DNA of 64,000 nucleotides from Lolium rigidum (Eukaryota; Streptophyta; Magnoliopsida; Poales; Poaceae), in contig NC_061508.1 in NCBI RefSeq assembly GCF_022539505.1, positions 94,963,276-95,027,275 on the forward strand, read 5' to 3'. Of the stretch, positions 46,501 through 57,184 are shown piece by piece (the first letter of the stretch is position 1; the number at the start of each line of letters is the position of its first letter). A program made the position numbers and the translations under genes. The notes under the pieces were generated by a model that saw only the letters and a program-made list of their open reading frames with translations, made no database searches and had not been told where the DNA came from.

Positions 46501-49104
46501 ATGGTTGCTGTGTGACCTTATCAGTGGTTTATGTTGGAAGCAAGCATGTTTTTTGATAACTTCTTCTACGCTGGTGACTGTTGGCTGAAGTTATTTCAGT
46601 GCGAGAACTGAGCTATACTTCAAGTGTATCTCTGCTGTAATCATTAGCATCAGACCCATGCTATGTACGGAAACTGTGTCAACATAATATTATTTCCAGG
46701 GAGGGTTGCAGGTAATTATTCTTCAAAACTATTTGATTTCCATTGAGTAGTCAAAATCTTCTCTCTTTATTTAGTCAAAGGAGGCTGAATAGAAAGCTCC
46801 ATCATTATTTATCCCCGAGAAAAGGAAAGCATAGCTGATCATTCATATGGGGCATTACGGCATTATTACAGTGTGTTCCTTTTCCTTGCAAGTAACATAT
46901 GTTCACGTGCCAGCCTTGATCCATTTACTACCTAACACTATTGTTAACTTACCCTAAGTTTTTAGAAATCTTTTCTATTTATTTGGGATATAGTCGCCTG
47001 TTTTGATGAGTTATATAAGAGATTGTCGGATCTGTTCGTTGCATTTTTCATCAGTTACAGGCTTACAGCTACTGGATTGAATAACAACGGCTATTTCAAA
47101 TTTAGGGGAATGGTTATTTCAAAAATTAGTGCACACCTGCGTGTTATGCATCCGTCAAAATAGTTCTGCAAAATAGAAATAACATCTGCTTTTTTAGTTT
47201 CTGTTGGTTGCCAAATAGCTATATGTATTCATTTCGTTTTAGCATGAACATAGAAGATCCCTTTCCTATTGCTTTTGTGCCTTTTTCCAATGTATACAAG
47301 GTAAGAAGGGCATGTTTTTTCAAATATCATTGCGGAGCAGCTCTACAAATTTGTTCACTGTCATGTACTTTATTTCTAGGTTTTGATTGCCTTCTTCTTT
47401 GTTTCTTCTCATTTGTTTGCCTTCTGCAGATGTACTGGCAGGTGTAACTCGCCATTATAGGAAGAATTGGTGGGTTGTCTCCGCTCCTGAGACCCAACAC
47501 TTCCGAGCGAGAAGAAACTCATCTGTTTCCGTCACTTGCTGAAAATCTAACATAAAACTGTTTGTTCTTTACTGCCACAATACCATCTGGAGCAGGCTGT
47601 TGCCTGAGTGGTGCTACTTCTTCGAGCTCAAACACGCAAGAGCCATCTGGGCTTCTGCGATTTTCTGCCGGCAGGGCGGCGAAACTACAACCTCCACGGC
47701 GGAGGCCTTCTTCGAGTCTGCTGCCTGGAGCTTGGCGCCTCCTCTTCATCAAGTGGTGTGTCCCCGGTGAACTGAAGGTGACCGGCGGCTTCGACTCTTC
47801 GTCAGGAATGGAGCTGTTGAGCATACTGAGCATACTGCTCTGGATCCTCGGCGGCGACGCTTGAGGACGTCGGCGAATGGTGGCCGCGGCGCCCAGGGAC
47901 CCGATTGCTTTTCTATTTTTTGTCCTAGGGTGTTTTTTGTTAATGTAGAGGGCCTTTCTTCAAATTCTAGGTTTCTCAGGGCGAGAGATGTAAAGGGTCC
48001 TCTTTGCAATTTCTACCCGCCACGTGTGGATTGAATGGATATCTGGGGCCTTGTAGGTCCTGTCCTCGTGCAAATTTTTTTTTGACCCTTTTGATAGTTG
48101 TATCTACAACTGGTACCAATCTTTTTTCCAACGTTTTCATTTTCCTGCCATGTAAATTGCTCTCTATGTTAGTTAGGCATAAAGTAGATGCCCAAGATAT
48201 ATTTAGAACATGTTTGGTAATGTGCAATGTCTCCATTCCAGGTTATAGATTTTGCTTTCAAACTTTTATCCTTCAAATGTATTTCGTTTTCTCCAACCTC
48301 TTTAATTGTGTCCATTGAGCTCGCTGAACTGTGGTTCTTATGTAACAGCGAGACCCTTCAGTTATGTTATAAAATCCTTAATTATTGGAGCGATTCATAT
48401 GCATGCACTGGTGCATGAAGGAAGAAGATTCTCTTGTATTACTTTATGACTTATTCTCATTGACCATTGAATGGTGCACGCATATGCTGGTGTGTAATGC
48501 TTGTTCCGGTATATATTTGTTCTTTGGACACAGTGCACATAGAGATGAACCTCTTAGTGCATGATTCTTTGAAAATATACTTATATGGTTATGATATACT
48601 GAGTATTTCTATTATGCACTTATATTATTGTTTCCTCCGAGCATCATAAAGTCTTATCTTGTTTTGTTGTTTTTTCCAGTTTACAAATGATCATCCATAA
48701 GGTTCAGCGAGCTCAAGCAGCAAGCAGCCAATACGAGAAGACTTAGTAGTTCATCTTTGTTTTAAGATGCAACAAGCATCTGCTATGGTTCCTGAAATGA
48801 CACCATTCTCTGCAACGCTGCAAAATAATCTGGACAAACTTTGCTGAGTTTGGATGGAAACAAATGAAGTAATGAGAATTTAGAATACTTTATTTTGTGG
48901 CAATCTTTATGAATTTGGTCTGTTTTCCCATGCCTAATCAGACTATGGTATTTAGGTCTTTGGGCTTATGTGTTTCTCTGTGTGCACTGTCATGTGTAGT
49001 GAATCTAAACATCATCTCATTTAAGTGCCAAAGTAACTGATTATTGACTTCTGAACATGGAGCAACCAATTAGTGTAAAACTTATGGCTGGATTAATGTC
49101 CCGT
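43581..49104. other. Gene-poor region with small duplications
   Basis: No complete gene is recognised. Visible structure: a roughly 70-bp duplication (GAGCCAACCATGGAA at 43989 and 44061), a duplicated GTGTGCCAGCCAAT/GTGTACCAGTCAAT unit at 45896-45976, and two related copies of about 110 bp at 46057 and 46232. A GC-rich segment at 47530-47880, with minus-strand frames reading PFADVLKRRRR, may be a fragment of a LINE ORF1-like gene. A further exon-like stretch at 45240-45342 reads RLFGDALLSLGIQVLGNMRK before a GT donor. Confidence 0.35.
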
Positions 49105-49504
49105 TTTGCCTTTGCGCCGGGGCACAACGGGTCATTTATAAATGGCACAATTGCCATCATATACGTTCCTGGGATTGTATTAGACCACACACAAAAAGAG
49201 ATGAAATGAATAAGTGGTAGAATTGCTATCCTATAAGTTCCTGCCTTGAATTGCCATCCTATAAGTTCCTGGCTTGATTTGAAAATAACTGGTCAACTTT
49301 AGCACTATGGTCTTGGGTTTTTCATTGAAAAATATATGAGCTACTGTTTCGCTTTTGCCTTTGCGCTAAAATTGTCATATCATTGCAACATCTTGATAGA
49401 ATCATGTGTCTACAATTATACTAATCAGTCAAATTTTAAGCTAATTATTAATACTAAAATATAAGCTAAAACTTATAATTTAAATTCTGCCTGTATTCTG
49501 CCAT

Positions 49505-49532
49505 TTGCGCGATAGCGCAACGGGTCATCTAG
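49505..49532 (+). mobile_element. Helitron 3' terminus
   Basis: A perfect 6-bp stem (TTGCGC/GCGCAA) around a GATA loop occupies 49505-49520. It is followed by CGGGTCAT and CTAG (49529-49532), with T as the next base. This fits the Helitron 3' signature (short GC hairpin, about 8-12 nt, CTRR, insertion before T). A diverged version of the same text (TTGCGCCGGGGCACAACGGG) occurs at 49116-49135, suggesting an older related terminus nearby. Confidence 0.6.
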
Positions 49533-49948
49533 TGGACATTAAATCATCCAGGAGCTAGGCTCCACGGGAATGGCCCGTAGTTCTCGAGGACCAAGCCTAG
49601 AAAGAACATAGTGGGAAAGATTTCCTTGTTTCAAGTGCACTCGTGTTTTCATATTGCATAAAACCACAACCAAACTCACAACCCACATCGCAGTCTCTCA
49701 CCCTTTCTGAAAAAATAGATTCATCAGTGTGGTTCCAAAAGAAGATGCAATAATACTATGTAAATTTGCACAATTAAGTATGCATAAGCATAATTAGGCA
49801 AAATAATTGGGTGTTACATATCACAGAATTTTCTTGAGCACATAAACATATCACAACAGAAGCATCAATAAGACTTTTAAGATGGTTAGCTATCCAACAA
49901 TTTGTCTGTTCCGCTAGCTAACTCATATATAAGTATTAACAGTTTCCT
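49533..49948. other. Intergenic, 3' side of the F-box gene
   Basis: AT-rich, no gene or repeat recognised. It probably contains the F-box gene 3' UTR near 49949. Confidence 0.4.
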
Positions 49949-51181
49949 TCAATTCTCACCGGAAATGAGATGTGGATATATACTTCGAGGATTGTAGAAA
50001 CTCGTGTATGGAATCAAGGCATTACAATATTCTCCCTCCCATATCTTCTTCCGCCGTAGTGTCGTGAGATTTATCTTGTAGATACCAAGTTCCGTGTACA
50101 CGAAAATGATATCACTTCCCTCAACAGATCCAAGCAGGCCGAAAACTTTCCTTGGATCTTTAGTAGGGATGTTATTGAGATTGATGACTCTACTCCGAGT
50201 CCATGCTGTGGCTCGGTCGGAACCCATCTGCCTTGACCATATGTAGAGGTGAAACCTCTTAATGCGTACGAACCCCAAAGTACCCTCCTCCAGCGTCATG
50301 AGGACAGAGTTACCGTAATGACTACGAGCCGGGCGAGATGGCGCATCAATCAGTGACAAGCAATTAGAGCTCAAGTCGTATTTCAAAATTTGTACTCGAA
50401 CAATATCATGAACATTTTCATCAACAACATAGTCATATCCATAGGCAAGCATGAAGTGAATTGCATCATTTACTAGGGCAGGGGGGTTTGGCTCGATGAA
50501 TCCAGCATTGTCTATAGGAAGACCAGAGCATGGCTCGCTCCACTCATCACGACGAAAATCAGACCTCGGCTTGCTGCAGTCGCTCGTCTCCGGAAAGGAC
50601 ACACATGCTTGTGCAACAAAGCCGGCATCACCGTCGTGCAGGGAGAAGAAGACCACGCGGGATGGCCCTGCATGACACGCGCGATGGTCACAGCCGCTGA
50701 TGGCGCAAACCACCGCTGCCCCGAGAAGGCCATCTTGGTGCTTTACCGCCATGGAGCTAGGCTCCTGCAGCTCCTTACGGCAGCCTGTCATGGGGTCCCA
50801 AATGGCGAGCTTCATGGGCGCCGCATTCTTTTCACCAAGGAGAATGCGGCCATGGCGACAGTCCCACACGGCGTAGTCCCTATCCCCCCAGCCGTTGTCG
50901 GGGATGCGCGGGCGGAATTTCGTGGTGGAGACGAAAGGTAGGGTAGGGTCTCCTTCCTTGGGCTTTAGGCAATCCCAGGGCCTGAACTGAAGAAAGCCAA
51001 GCATGGGAGGAGCTCCATGAAACTCACGGTACCGAGCACGAAAGCGAGCGCCGGAGAGGAGGGCCATCCATGGCTTGCTGGTGAGGGAGGCACGGACGAG
51101 ATAGGCGGGCTTGTGCGGCGGGAGGCGCAGTAAGATCTCCTCGATAACTTCTTCCGGCAGTGCCCGTGACGGTGGCGGCAT
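49949..51181 (-). CDS. F-box protein
   Basis: An intact, intronless frame of 410 codons, from an ATG at 51181 to a stop at 49949. Residues 8-50 form an F-box (LPEEVIEEILLRLPPHKPAY, then LVRASLTSKPW), the segment that binds SKP1 in SCF ubiquitin ligases. The rest is the type of C-terminal region found in the large grass F-box family: LGFLQFRPWDC, AVWDCRHGRILLG, LAIWDPMTGCRKELQ and a C-terminal VYTELGIYKINLTTLRRKKI segment, with no LRR or Kelch motif seen. It presumably recruits an unknown target for ubiquitination. Single-exon structure, acceptable length and no internal stops argue for a real gene. This family is highly expanded and variable in grasses, so expression is not assured. Confidence 0.88.
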   Translation of the reverse strand: MPPPSRALPEEVIEEILLRLPPHKPAYLVRASLTSKPWMALLSGARFRARYREFHGAPPMLGFLQFRPWDCLKPKEGDPTLPFVSTTKFRPRIPDNGWGDRDYAVWDCRHGRILLGEKNAAPMKLAIWDPMTGCRKELQEPSSMAVKHQDGLLGAAVVCAISGCDHRACHAGPSRVVFFSLHDGDAGFVAQACVSFPETSDCSKPRSDFRRDEWSEPCSGLPIDNAGFIEPNPPALVNDAIHFMLAYGYDYVVDENVHDIVRVQILKYDLSSNCLSLIDAPSRPARSHYGNSVLMTLEEGTLGFVRIKRFHLYIWSRQMGSDRATAWTRSRVINLNNIPTKDPRKVFGLLGSVEGSDIIFVYTELGIYKINLTTLRRKKIWEGEYCNALIPYTSFYNPRSIYPHLISGEN

Positions 51182-51516
51182 GGTCGCCTGAGGCTAGGGT
51201 TTCGTTTCGAGGCTCCCGTGCGTGCTACTGCTACCTCCATCGGTGGGTCTATCCTTGATTCATCTAAAAAAAACATTGTCCGACGTGTAGGGCCGGATCG
51301 ACTGGCTGCTCTCGTTGTCGCTTTTTCTGAATTTTTCAGTGGTGGAAATTAGCGTTTTCCAAGAGTAGCTATGTCGCCGGAAGTTGCAGCGGCGCACCAT
51401 CACAAACAGGCCGGATGGCCTTCGCATTTGATCGAGGAGATTGGTACACTCTCGACCGGTGCAGCAAGCTCGTGAAAGATGTTGTGCCATTTTTGTTTTT
51501 CTTATACGGTGTCATA
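51182..51516. other. Intergenic region upstream of the F-box gene
   Basis: Likely contains the F-box promoter and 5' UTR. No clear TATA box was identified and no other feature was seen. Confidence 0.35.
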
Positions 51517-51749
51517 TTAGAGCATGTCTAACAAGTCCCGTATTTCGCTGCCCCGTATAACGCTCGTATTTCGCTCCGTATCGAAAAACTGCTAACGGAA
51601 GAGCCATTCAATCTAGCAGACCCCGTATTTCGCCCCGTATTTTCAAAAATAAAAACCCCGGGAAGTTCATCTTCATTGATCATACTACGGATCATACATA
51701 CATTCCGATCATACTACGGATCATACTACATCTAACCTACATCTACTCG

Positions 51750-52292
51750 TCAAGGATGACGTAGGGGATGAAGGCGATGGAGGCCGCCTCCTCCTGCGCC
51801 TCCCGCGCCTCCCGCGCCTCGAACTCCCGGACGGCGGCGATGGCCGCCGCCTCCTCCTCTGCCTCCGCCCGAGCTTTCTCGGCGGCATCCGCCTCGGATT
51901 CGGCCACCGCACGCCGGAAGGCCGCCTCCTCCTCTGCCGCCTCCTCTTCCTCCTCGCCGCCTCCGCTTCCTCCGCCGGCCGGTGCTGCCGATGGTCGCCG
52001 CCCATGCCGCCTTGGACGCGCTGTCGCGCTGCCACTCGGCGAGCCACTTCTCGAAGGCTTCGCCGCTCATCGGCTTGAGCGGCGGGTCTTGCCGGTACCA
52101 CCGCCCACCCGCGGCGTACTCCCGGAGCGAATCCGGCACGTACAGCGCGCCGGCGTACCGGCACGCCGCACGGCGGCTCCCGGCGGCGGATCTCTTGCAC
52201 TTGAGCCGCCACGCCTCCTCCACGGTGTCCGGCGAGCGGGATCGCTTCGATCCGCTCGCCGGCGAGGCGGTACTACGGCGGCGGGAGTCCAT
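51750..52292 (-). CDS. Element-borne ORF, function unknown
   Basis: This 180-codon minus-strand frame starts MDSRRRSTASPASGSKRSRS. The N-terminal 105 residues look protein-like: EEAWRLKCKRSAAGSRRAAC, YVPDSLREYAAGGRWYRQDP and EAFEKWLAEWQRDSASKAAW, Trp/Arg-rich with a conserved appearance. The remainder is Gly/Arg-rich low complexity. An overlapping frame (52212-51721) has Ala/Arg-rich content and may be the true continuation if there is a frameshift near 51980. It lies wholly inside the TIR element, so it is probably the element's own or a captured gene. I do not recognise the family. Confidence 0.4.
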   Translation of the reverse strand: MDSRRRSTASPASGSKRSRSPDTVEEAWRLKCKRSAAGSRRAACRYAGALYVPDSLREYAAGGRWYRQDPPLKPMSGEAFEKWLAEWQRDSASKAAWAATIGSTGRRRKRRRRGGRGGGRGGGGLPACGGRIRGGCRRESSGGGRGGGGGHRRRPGVRGAGGAGGAGGGGLHRLHPLRHP

Positions 52293-52386
52293 GCAGGTGG
52301 CGGCGGGTGGAATGCGGCGCGGGGGAGCGACTAATTGCTCGCCGGAGCAGGAGGAGGAGGTGGCGGCGCACAGCGGAGCTAGGGTT

Positions 52387-52414
52387 GCGAGTGAGGGGTT
52401 AACCCCTCACTCGC
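52387..52414. other. Perfect 28-bp palindrome
   Basis: A perfect inverted repeat with no spacer, centred at 52400/52401 (left arm GCGAGTGAGGGGTT). It lies between the ORF start and the right end of the TIR element, in the expected leader or promoter region of the ORF. Confidence 0.9.
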
Positions 52415-52600
52415 ACCTGCGCCCAGTATAAGTAGGGGGCGGCGGGGCCGATTTCCTGGGCCCCGTATTCCGCTGAAACGGGCCGGCCCGAATACGGGGC
52501 CTGCTGGACGGCCCAAATCGCGCCTGCCCCGTATCCCGCCGGATTTTTACGGGGTGGGCGGGTTATACGGGGCCTATTAGACATGCTCTTAGGACAGAGA

Positions 52601-52992
52601 TTTGGTGCTCCTGGGCACCAGTGCTCCTGCTAGTTTAGAAAAAATAAAAATCATATTTATGTGTTTTAAAAAAATTAGAGAAAAAATTATGGTGTAGCCA
52701 ATGAATTGTCCCATAAACGTGCAAAATTTCAATTTCAAATACAAAAATTTCTGGGCTACACAAAAATAACAAACGTGTGGATCTGTGTGCATATTTCAAA
52801 CCTCCAAATTTTAACAGATTTTATCTTTTTTTGTGTAGTCCATAATATAAAGAATTTTATATTAAATTTTTACACGCTTGTAGGTTATGTCATTTATTAT
52901 GTCTAGATTTATTTTCAGATTTTTTTTGAAACAAATATGTATGATTTTCGAATCTTTTTAAACAGCGGAAGCACTGGTACCCATGAGCCAAA
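52601..52992. mobile_element. Small TIR element (MITE)
   Basis: The left end TTTGGTGCTCCTGGGCACCA and the right end, read inward (TTTGGCTCATGGGTACCAGT), are imperfect inverted repeats of about 28 bp. They enclose 330 bp of AT-rich sequence. No target duplication was established, so the superfamily is not assigned. It lies 12 bp from the Harbinger-like element. Confidence 0.55.
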
Positions 52993-53841
52993 GACACTTT
53001 TCGGTCATATTATATCTATTTTATTTTCGATGCTCCAGATAATACCTTTCATAGTACATAGCAACCGCTCTAATCTGACAATGTGTATGTGTGGAAGAAT
53101 AAGGCCATCTACAATGAAAGGAATCCTACCAAAGCCAACTAAATACACTCCAAGCTATTCACTATCCGAAATCCAACCAAAGCCCACCGAAATCGTACCA
53201 AATGAACTGCCGACGCAGATTTTTCTTTGTTTCCACTAGGCCATGCCCTCTGAAGCTTGTTCCATTCTTTTCATGCAACCACCCAAAAATGGATACAAGC
53301 AACCAATCACGCATGCCATACATATTTCCTCAGGTATGTCTCGTACGTGTTACTTGTTGTCGACACAGATCGGCCGCATTGTCGATGAGCTAGATGAGAA
53401 AAGTGCTTTCTTTCCCCTTCACAGAGTAGAATGTGGTGTCGACAAGCGTGGAGGCTGATCACAACCGACACCTCTATCCACGTGCACCACAGTGCATTCG
53501 CGGGTTTCAAGTTCAGCAACATCCTACGTCGAACGATATTACTTAACCCACTCTCGCCGGCACCAGGGGCGGATCTACCATCCCTCCAGCTCGGGCAGCC
53601 GTTCAGGCTTGCCGGCGGTGATCCTGGTTGTGATGCGTGTTTTTTCATTGTATTTTTTCCCAAAAATTTACATACTAAACATGTTTGCTCATGCTTCTAG
53701 AAATTTCTAGATCCGCCACTAGCCGTCATTCTCCCTCCCTCCAGATCTTCGATCTCGGCTCCAGTGTTGCGCGTTGCTTCATGTGATGTCATTTCCTGAA
53801 TTTGCTTTTAGATACGCGTAAGTGGAGCTAGATCAGCAAGG
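52993..53841. other. Intergenic with a small TIR repeat at 53565-53718
   Basis: No gene is recognised. At 53565-53718 the ends CAGGGGCGGATCTA and (inward) CTAGTGGCGGATCTA are inverted repeats typical of small hAT-like MITEs. An 8-bp target duplication could not be confirmed. Confidence 0.35.
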
Positions 53842-54701
53842 CAATTAGACCTAAGCGACGCAGGAAGGTGCGTACGGTACGCCAGGCGCTGCTCGATCGC
53901 GCTTGGATCCCAGACATAGCAGGAGCACCAAGCGCCCTCGCGATGTGGCAGTACGTGCAGCTATGGGCCAGGCTACGAGGGTTCCAGCTTTCGGCGGAGC
54001 AAGACAGGATGACCTGGCGATGGACGACGGATGATCAGTATACCTCCCACTCCTGCTATGAGGCCCTCTTCCAGGGAGCAGTCGCCTCAGCATCTTGGGA
54101 GCTAAACTGGAAGTCCTGGGCGCCTCCGAGAGTGAAGTTCTTCATTTGGCTGGCCTGCCTGGACAGGTGCTGGACGGGTGAAAGGCTGGCGCGGCGGGGC
54201 CTCCCGCATGCGCCCAGATGCCCACTCTGCGATCAGGCTGAGGAGACCATGACGCACCTCCTTACAGGGTGCTCATTCTCCAGGACGATCTGGTTCGAGG
54301 TCCTCTCGTGGATTCGATCCACCTCGGGACCTCCTCCGGAGGGCGACTTCGTGGAGTGGTGGTCGCTGGCAGTGCGTACTACCCCTCGCCAGCTGCGCAA
54401 GGGTACCTCGTCAATCATCATGCTCACGGCGTGGTGGATTTGGAAGCATCGGAACGATGTGATCTTCGACAGCGCACAGCCCTCGGTGCACTCCTTATTC
54501 GACGACATCAGGACTGAGGCGCGGCTTTGGGCGGACGCGGGAGCCCGGGGTGTTCGCCTTCTACTCCCCTAGAATAGGGTCTCTTTCTTGGGTCGAGTTG
54601 TAGTGCGGGGTGTTGGCCCCTCCACGGGGGGGCATGTACATACTTAACCTTCTTTTCTATCAATGCATCGAAACGCAAATCTTTTGCGTTTTCGCGAAAA
54701 A
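53842..54701 (+). mobile_element. 5'-truncated LINE, 3' end with zf-RVT domain and tail
   Basis: A continuous frame (53868-54572, 234 codons) encodes the C-terminal zinc-binding region of plant LINE ORF2: WRWTTDDQYTSHSCYEALF, then WAPPRVKFFIWLACLDRCWT, then CPLCDQAEETMTHLL (C-x2-C and H of the zf-RVT motif), then SIIMLTAWWIWKHRNDVIF. It is followed by a 3' UTR and a terminal stem-loop (GAAACGCAAA/TTTGCGTTTTC) with a short A-run at 54697-54701. Homology starts at about 53842 and everything 5' of it is missing. It is a dead-on-arrival LINE copy, relatively young as this frame is unbroken. Confidence 0.8.
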
Positions 54702-55272
54702 CGATCGAATACTTCACGCACGCGTGCTGGATCTGCTAGCTACACCTGCCCACTATTTCGAGTCAAAGCTGTCGATACACCGGCCGAGAAGTTAGGTCGA
54801 TTGCCACGGAACACGGCGTAGAGCTTTGCAAAGTTGTTTGAGCAGTGGATCTGGTTTAAAACCTCCACGAGTGCGCGGGCTAATTTAGAGTTGAGACTGG
54901 CCGGACCCCGAGCGCCGGAGGTGGGCGTCCGGCGGGCGGTGGCCGCGCATGATCCATGGCCTAGATCGACCACGACTTATTGCGAGTAGTACAGTTTTCA
55001 GCAGGCGAGCATTCCACTCAATACCCTGCCGCAGGTTGTACGCACAACAAAAGTCGCAAATGGGCAACAAGTCTGGTGCCAAAACCATGGTCGCAGATGT
55101 GTTTCTCAAATCTCAGGCACCTTGTTCATACTTTTATTATTATTATAAACTAGCTGTACAATTGCGACTAAAAACGCACGAAACGATTATACTGAGGGTC
55201 CTTTGAGATGCAAAGTATTTTCAAAGTATATGTGTACTTGAAATGCCATGGTTTCTAAGAAAACTTCACTTC
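54702..55272. other. Intergenic
   Basis: No gene or repeat recognised; only short frames. Confidence 0.4.
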
Positions 55273-55286
55273 AAAATACTCGAAGG

Positions 55287-56978
55287 GGTCTACGGGACAG
55301 CGTCCCCCTCCCGTCCCCTCGCGTCGCCCCCTCCAGGCGACCGAGGGGTGAAAACCCTAGATCCCGCCGCCACCGTCCCCTCCCACCATCTCCTCCCTCC
55401 CGTCGCCCCCAGAGGCGGCCGCCACAAGTTCGTGCATCGTTGGGGAAAGCGGCGGCGGGGAGCTCGCGCATCTCGCCCGGACGCGGGTAGCAGGAGGGAC
55501 CTGCCCCATCTTGGCCAGCGGCGGCGGCGCCGCCGGAGCCCTCTTCTCTGCGCAGGCGCTGGCCCGTGATCTCCAGGCACCTCCTCCATGCTCCTGCGCT
55601 GCGACCGGTGGGGTGGGCGACGACCGGCCATGGCTGGCCACGTCCAGATCTGACCAGGCGGGGGCCTGCGGTCAACCTGGCGCCCTCCCCTGGTGGTCGA
55701 CGACCCGCTATGGTGGTGCTACGGGGAACGGGCTTGGCTGCCGAGGCGGGGACCTCGACAGCGTGTGCGACGCTGCCCATGGGTGGGTGGTGTTCGTGGG
55801 TGTCTTCCGACGGCCCGCTGCAGGTGTTGCGGGGGTGGCGGCAGCTGCACCCGTCTCTCGCCGTCGTTCCGTCATGCTATTGGCGGGGCGCTGTGTGTTG
55901 CTGCGGACATCGGAGCATCTTCCACCGGATGATATGATCTGGGCTGGACTGGGGCGGCATACACAGGCCAAGGCTCGATCTAGAGGCGGGGGCTCTCTCG
56001 ATCCGGGTGGTTGGTGTCGGTGATGAGCTTGACGCAGGTGTCTCAGGGTTTGGCCACCTCGTCTCCTTGAGCCAACAACCCTCGTTGATGTGTTGTCGGT
56101 GGGGCTGGCGATGTTCCTTCTCTGCGATCTCATGGCGGTGGCTGGCTTCCGAGAGAGGATGGGATGCCGGCGAAAGCCGTGCAAGGCTTTGGCCATTGCT
56201 GGTAACGATGACGTTCTTGATGCCGTTTTCCTTCTTGGAGGCGACACCGAAATGTCCCTCTTTTCTCGTAGCCAGATCCTGCCACCGTGCACGTCTTGCG
56301 CGCTTCTCCGATGGGGCTAGGCTATCTTCTTTGTCTTTAGGCACACTCTTTTGCCTTCCTTGAGCTCATCGCCGCCGTTTTCGTCTCAGCTGCATATACA
56401 CGGTGGATTGCCCGGTTCGGTCGGCTACCTAGAAACCCAGGGGTGGTTGTCTTAGGTGGTGCCATGCCACGGGTGATGCCGGTGGTTTCTCTTATCGCTG
56501 TGGGCATGATGTGTTGTTGGATGAGTGTCAAGGTCGTGTTTTTAGTGGTGGTGGCTGGGATAGGGCGAAAGCTTGACAAGGCTCCGGCCGTTGCGGGTGA
56601 CGACGACGCCCTCGGGCGCCGATCTCCTCCTTGGAGGTGTCTCCTTTTATCCCTCCTCCTTCGGTTTCTCGAGGCAGGAAGACTACTTCGTCTCTTCGGT
56701 CATAGGCGTGCTCTCATGCTGCAAGGGAGATTTGTTGGTTTTGGTCTGTTCCAACTCCGCGCCCTCCCAACAGAAGTCTGGGCTTGCTCGACAAGTTCAA
56801 GCTCTCTAGCTAGTGTTTAGTCCTAGTTAGTGTAGCTTGTCTCTTTTCCTTTCTGTTGTTTTTGTTGTGCTGTTGTTGTAAGTTGGTATCCCCAACAGCT
56901 CTTGTAAGTTTTAGTGTAACGGTGGCCGTTCGGGGCTTTATTAATTTAAAGCTGGGCTTTTTGAGCCTTCTCTTAAAA
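55287..56978 (+). mobile_element. GC-rich non-autonomous retroposon with LINE-like 3' tail (copy 2)
   Basis: The target duplication AAAATACTCGAAGG occurs at 55273-55286 and 56979-56992, the latter merging with the poly(A). The 5' end has CCCCTCGCGTCGCCCCC and AAAACCCTAGATCCC. The 3' end has GCCGTTCGGG, a 16-nt stem-loop (56936-56951) closing with CTTTA/TAAAG, and A8. The 1.7-kb body is GC-rich at first and T/G-rich later. The longest frames (up to 194 codons) lack reverse transcriptase, endonuclease or Gag-like motifs. It is a relative of 180-1933 in opposite orientation. Confidence 0.7.
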
Positions 56979-57039
56979 AAAATACTCGAAGGTGCTACCA
57001 CCGCAGTATATGTCTCCCGTGCACTGAAATATATACTAT

Positions 57040-57184
57040 GATTTTTTCTGGCGAAACACAGTCCAGATATAGACGCTCACATATACACGCATACACTCAT
57101 CCCTATAAACCCACGCACACACTACCTCTATAAACACCTCCGAGAGACTGCGTCTAAGAAACTTTCATTCGATGGATCTTGAAA
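57040..57184. repeat. Older dispersed repeat, interrupted twice
   Basis: The text (ACACGCATACACTCATCCC, CACCTCCGAGAGACTGCGTC, TTCATTCGATGGATCTTGAAA) belongs to a dispersed repeat I have seen widely in Triticeae DNA. It is broken by a CACTA element at 57185-58578, has 15 bp of its own at 58579-58593, is broken again by the gypsy element at 58594-63527, and continues at 63528 with AGTCACCACAGGCGTCTCG. Confidence 0.5.

Larger units (their letters stand above)
40080..49532 (+). mobile_element. Candidate gene-capturing Helitron (5' end not located)
   Basis: Several exon-like pieces with splice signals lie on the plus strand and do not belong to one recognisable gene: a GC-rich exon with CKCG motifs (40573-40753), an NPSN SNARE exon (42392-42484), and unidentified exons near 43057-43137 and 43511-43580. 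AT-rich intron-like sequence separates them. The region ends in a strong Helitron 3' terminus at 49505-49532. Capture of unrelated gene pieces in one orientation is typical of plant Helitrons. The 5' boundary given is only where the mosaic begins; no A|TC terminus was identified. Alternatively it is a decayed host gene followed by an unrelated small Helitron. Confidence 0.35.
51520..52588. mobile_element. PIF/Harbinger-like TIR element carrying an ORF
   Basis: The termini are inverted repeats: GAGCATGTCTAACAAGTCCC at the left and, read inward from the right, GAGCATGTCTAATAGGCCCC. TTA occurs immediately outside both ends (51517-51519 and 52589-52591). A 3-bp TTA/TAA target duplication with a GAGCATG-type end fits PIF/Harbinger. 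Subterminal regions repeat CCCCGTAT many times. The interior carries a minus-strand ORF but no transposase, so the element is non-autonomous. Confidence 0.75.

Noticed and set aside
47519..48009. A host gene on the minus strand at 47.5-48.0 kb
   Set aside because: Two partial frames without a convincing domain or splice structure; at most a transposon ORF1-like fragment.
55271..56363. Frames of 118-194 codons on both strands
   Set aside because: Chance frames in the GC-rich retroposon copy; no recognised domain.
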